Origin: Deltaproteobacteria bacterium
GTDB taxonomy: Bacteria > Myxococcota > B64-G9
Reading direction: 5' to 3'
NCBI GenBank assembly: GCA_030591745.1
Contig: JAUVAM010000259.1
Span: 1-6,223 of the forward strand
Length of the DNA stretch: 6,223 bases
Made by a program: the position numbers and the translations under genes. The notes below the pieces were generated by a model that searched no databases, was not told the origin of the DNA, and saw nothing but the letters and a program-made list of their open reading frames with translations. Positions 5,203 to 6,223 of the stretch are shown one piece after another (position 1 is the stretch's first letter; each line of letters opens with the position of its first letter).

Positions 5203-6223
5203 ATGAATGCAGCACGTAGCTTGTTGATGACCCTTTTGTGTCTGTTGGCCTTTGTGCCATCAGCCTGGGGCTTTTCTTTGACCGACGGCGCGGAAGAGAA
5301 GGCCGAGTTTGTTGACGGCCTCAAGCGTGACGTCATCAAGGTGGAGCACTCCATTCAGGTCACCAAGGATCTGATCAAGAAGTCCAAAGGGGCCAAGTTC
5401 ATGCCGGACATCAAGTTTCGGCTGGCTGAGCTCTATGTGGAGAAATCCAGGTTGGTCTACTACCTGGAGGTAGAGCGGCGGGGGGCTGAGGCGGCCAACT
5501 CGCCAGAGGCGAAACTGCTTAAGAATGAGGCCATCACCATTTACGCGGATTTGATGAAGGAATTTCCTGAATACCGGTACAACGACAGGGTTTTGTTCTT
5601 CATGGCCCACGAGTACCACGAGCTCGGCATGCATGAAGACATGCTGAGTTCTTACAAGAAGTTGGTAGATGATTACCCCAAGAGCACCCTGCTTTTGGAG
5701 TCCTTGTACATCATTGGCAACTATTATTTCGACACGGACAAACTGGAAGACGCCGAGAAGACTTACAAGAAGATTTTGGGATACCGCGAGTCGCCCATGC
5801 ACAGCATGGCTCGTTACCGTTTGGCCTGGGTGGCCATCAACAAAGCGCGCTTGCACAAAAAGTGGTGGAAGGTAGCGGTGAAGTTGTTTGAACAGGTGGT
5901 CGATGCCTCCAATATCGCGGAGGAGAAGATGGCTGTGGGTACCCACAAGCCCATCGATATCAAGCTCGAGGCCCTCAACGGCATCGTTTTTTGTTACACC
6001 GAGGTATACAAACCCAAAATAGCTTTGGAGTATTTCCGCAAGCTCGCTTCCTCCAAGACCGTCTATCTGCATGCCTTGGAAAAACTGGCCAATCGTTATT
6101 TCATCAAAGAGCAGTTTGACAACGCCGCTCTTTTGTACCGTCGCATCATTGAGCTTTCGGATGACGTTGAGAAAAACCTGGATTACGCTCAGCGGGTTTA
6201 TGACGCCTCCTCGTACTCCAAGA
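5203..6223 (+). CDS. Secreted TPR protein, GltD/NfsD-like (AgmU type); 3' end beyond the window
   Basis: The frame stays open from the ATG at 5203 to the last base, giving 340 residues without a stop. A signal peptide (MNAARSLLMTLLCLLAFVPSAWG) is probably cleaved after Gly23; Cys13 follows Leu and is not a lipobox. An N-terminal helical section (EFVDGLKRDVIKVEHSIQ, then FRLAELYVEKSRLVYYLE) resembles the opening of large myxobacterial TPR proteins. TPR-like hairpins follow at ~124-160 (VLFFMAHEYHELGMHEDMLS), ~163-198 (LYIIGNYYFDTDKLEDAEKTY), ~200-235 and ~288-325 (LANRYFIKEQFDNAALLYRR). In M. xanthus, GltD (AgmU) and NfsD are periplasmic TPR proteins of over 1,000 residues, and nfsD follows nfsC, matching the order here. 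Function inferred: periplasmic scaffold joining inner- and outer-membrane parts. GltE/NfsE-type or generic TPR protein remains possible until the rest is seen. Confidence 0.75.
   Translation, partial: MNAARSLLMTLLCLLAFVPSAWGFSLTDGAEEKAEFVDGLKRDVIKVEHSIQVTKDLIKKSKGAKFMPDIKFRLAELYVEKSRLVYYLEVERRGAEAANSPEAKLLKNEAITIYADLMKEFPEYRYNDRVLFFMAHEYHELGMHEDMLSSYKKLVDDYPKSTLLLESLYIIGNYYFDTDKLEDAEKTYKKILGYRESPMHSMARYRLAWVAINKARLHKKWWKVAVKLFEQVVDASNIAEEKMAVGTHKPIDIKLEALNGIVFCYTEVYKPKIALEYFRKLASSKTVYLHALEKLANRYFIKEQFDNAALLYRRIIELSDDVEKNLDYAQRVYDASSYSK

Noticed and set aside
5260..6072. Minus-strand open frame of 270 codons opposite the GltD-like gene
   Set aside because: This is a shadow of the plus-strand TPR protein, whose repeats and signal peptide are clear.

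Overview
The window looks like the interior of a single plus-strand operon from a deltaproteobacterium in the broad sense, most likely Myxococcota or a close relative. The lineage call rests on two protein types typical of that group: an inner-membrane protein with the AgmX/PglI-type (TonB-like) C-terminal domain, and two adjacent small outer-membrane beta-barrels of the 'OMP_myx' kind. Base composition appears only moderately GC-rich, so I would not assign it to the high-GC Myxococcus group itself. No tool was run; all family calls are from reading the protein sequences.

Layout: (1) 2-2071, a GltG/PglI/NfsG-like trans-envelope protein whose start lies left of the window; (2) 2088-2810, outer-membrane beta-barrel 1; (3) 2807-3490, beta-barrel 2, a paralogue of the first and overlapping it by 4 nt; (4) 3502-5178, a periplasmic helical-repeat (TPR-like) protein resembling GltC/NfsC; (5) 5203 to the right edge, a secreted TPR protein resembling GltD/NfsD, with no stop in the window. 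The junctions are +16, -4, +11 and +24 nt. Each of the four internal starts has a Shine-Dalgarno sequence, and there is no room for a terminator or a new promoter. No RNA gene, mobile element, CRISPR array or gene-free stretch over 300 bases was seen. The long open frames on the minus strand are shadows of these genes.

Taken together, the content and order (G, A, B, C, D-like) match the core of the Myxococcus xanthus Glt gliding and Nfs spore-coat machineries. In those systems a proton-driven AglRQS motor in the inner membrane works through a TonB-like protein (GltG/GltJ) and periplasmic TPR proteins (GltC/D/E) on outer-membrane barrels (GltA/B/H), moving a surface adhesin or polysaccharide. 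The inferred job here is an envelope-spanning machine of the same family: gene 1 spans the inner membrane and periplasm, genes 4 and 5 are periplasmic scaffolds, and genes 2 and 3 form the outer-membrane platform. Whether it serves motility, polysaccharide handling or something else cannot be read from this window, and no motor genes are visible in it.
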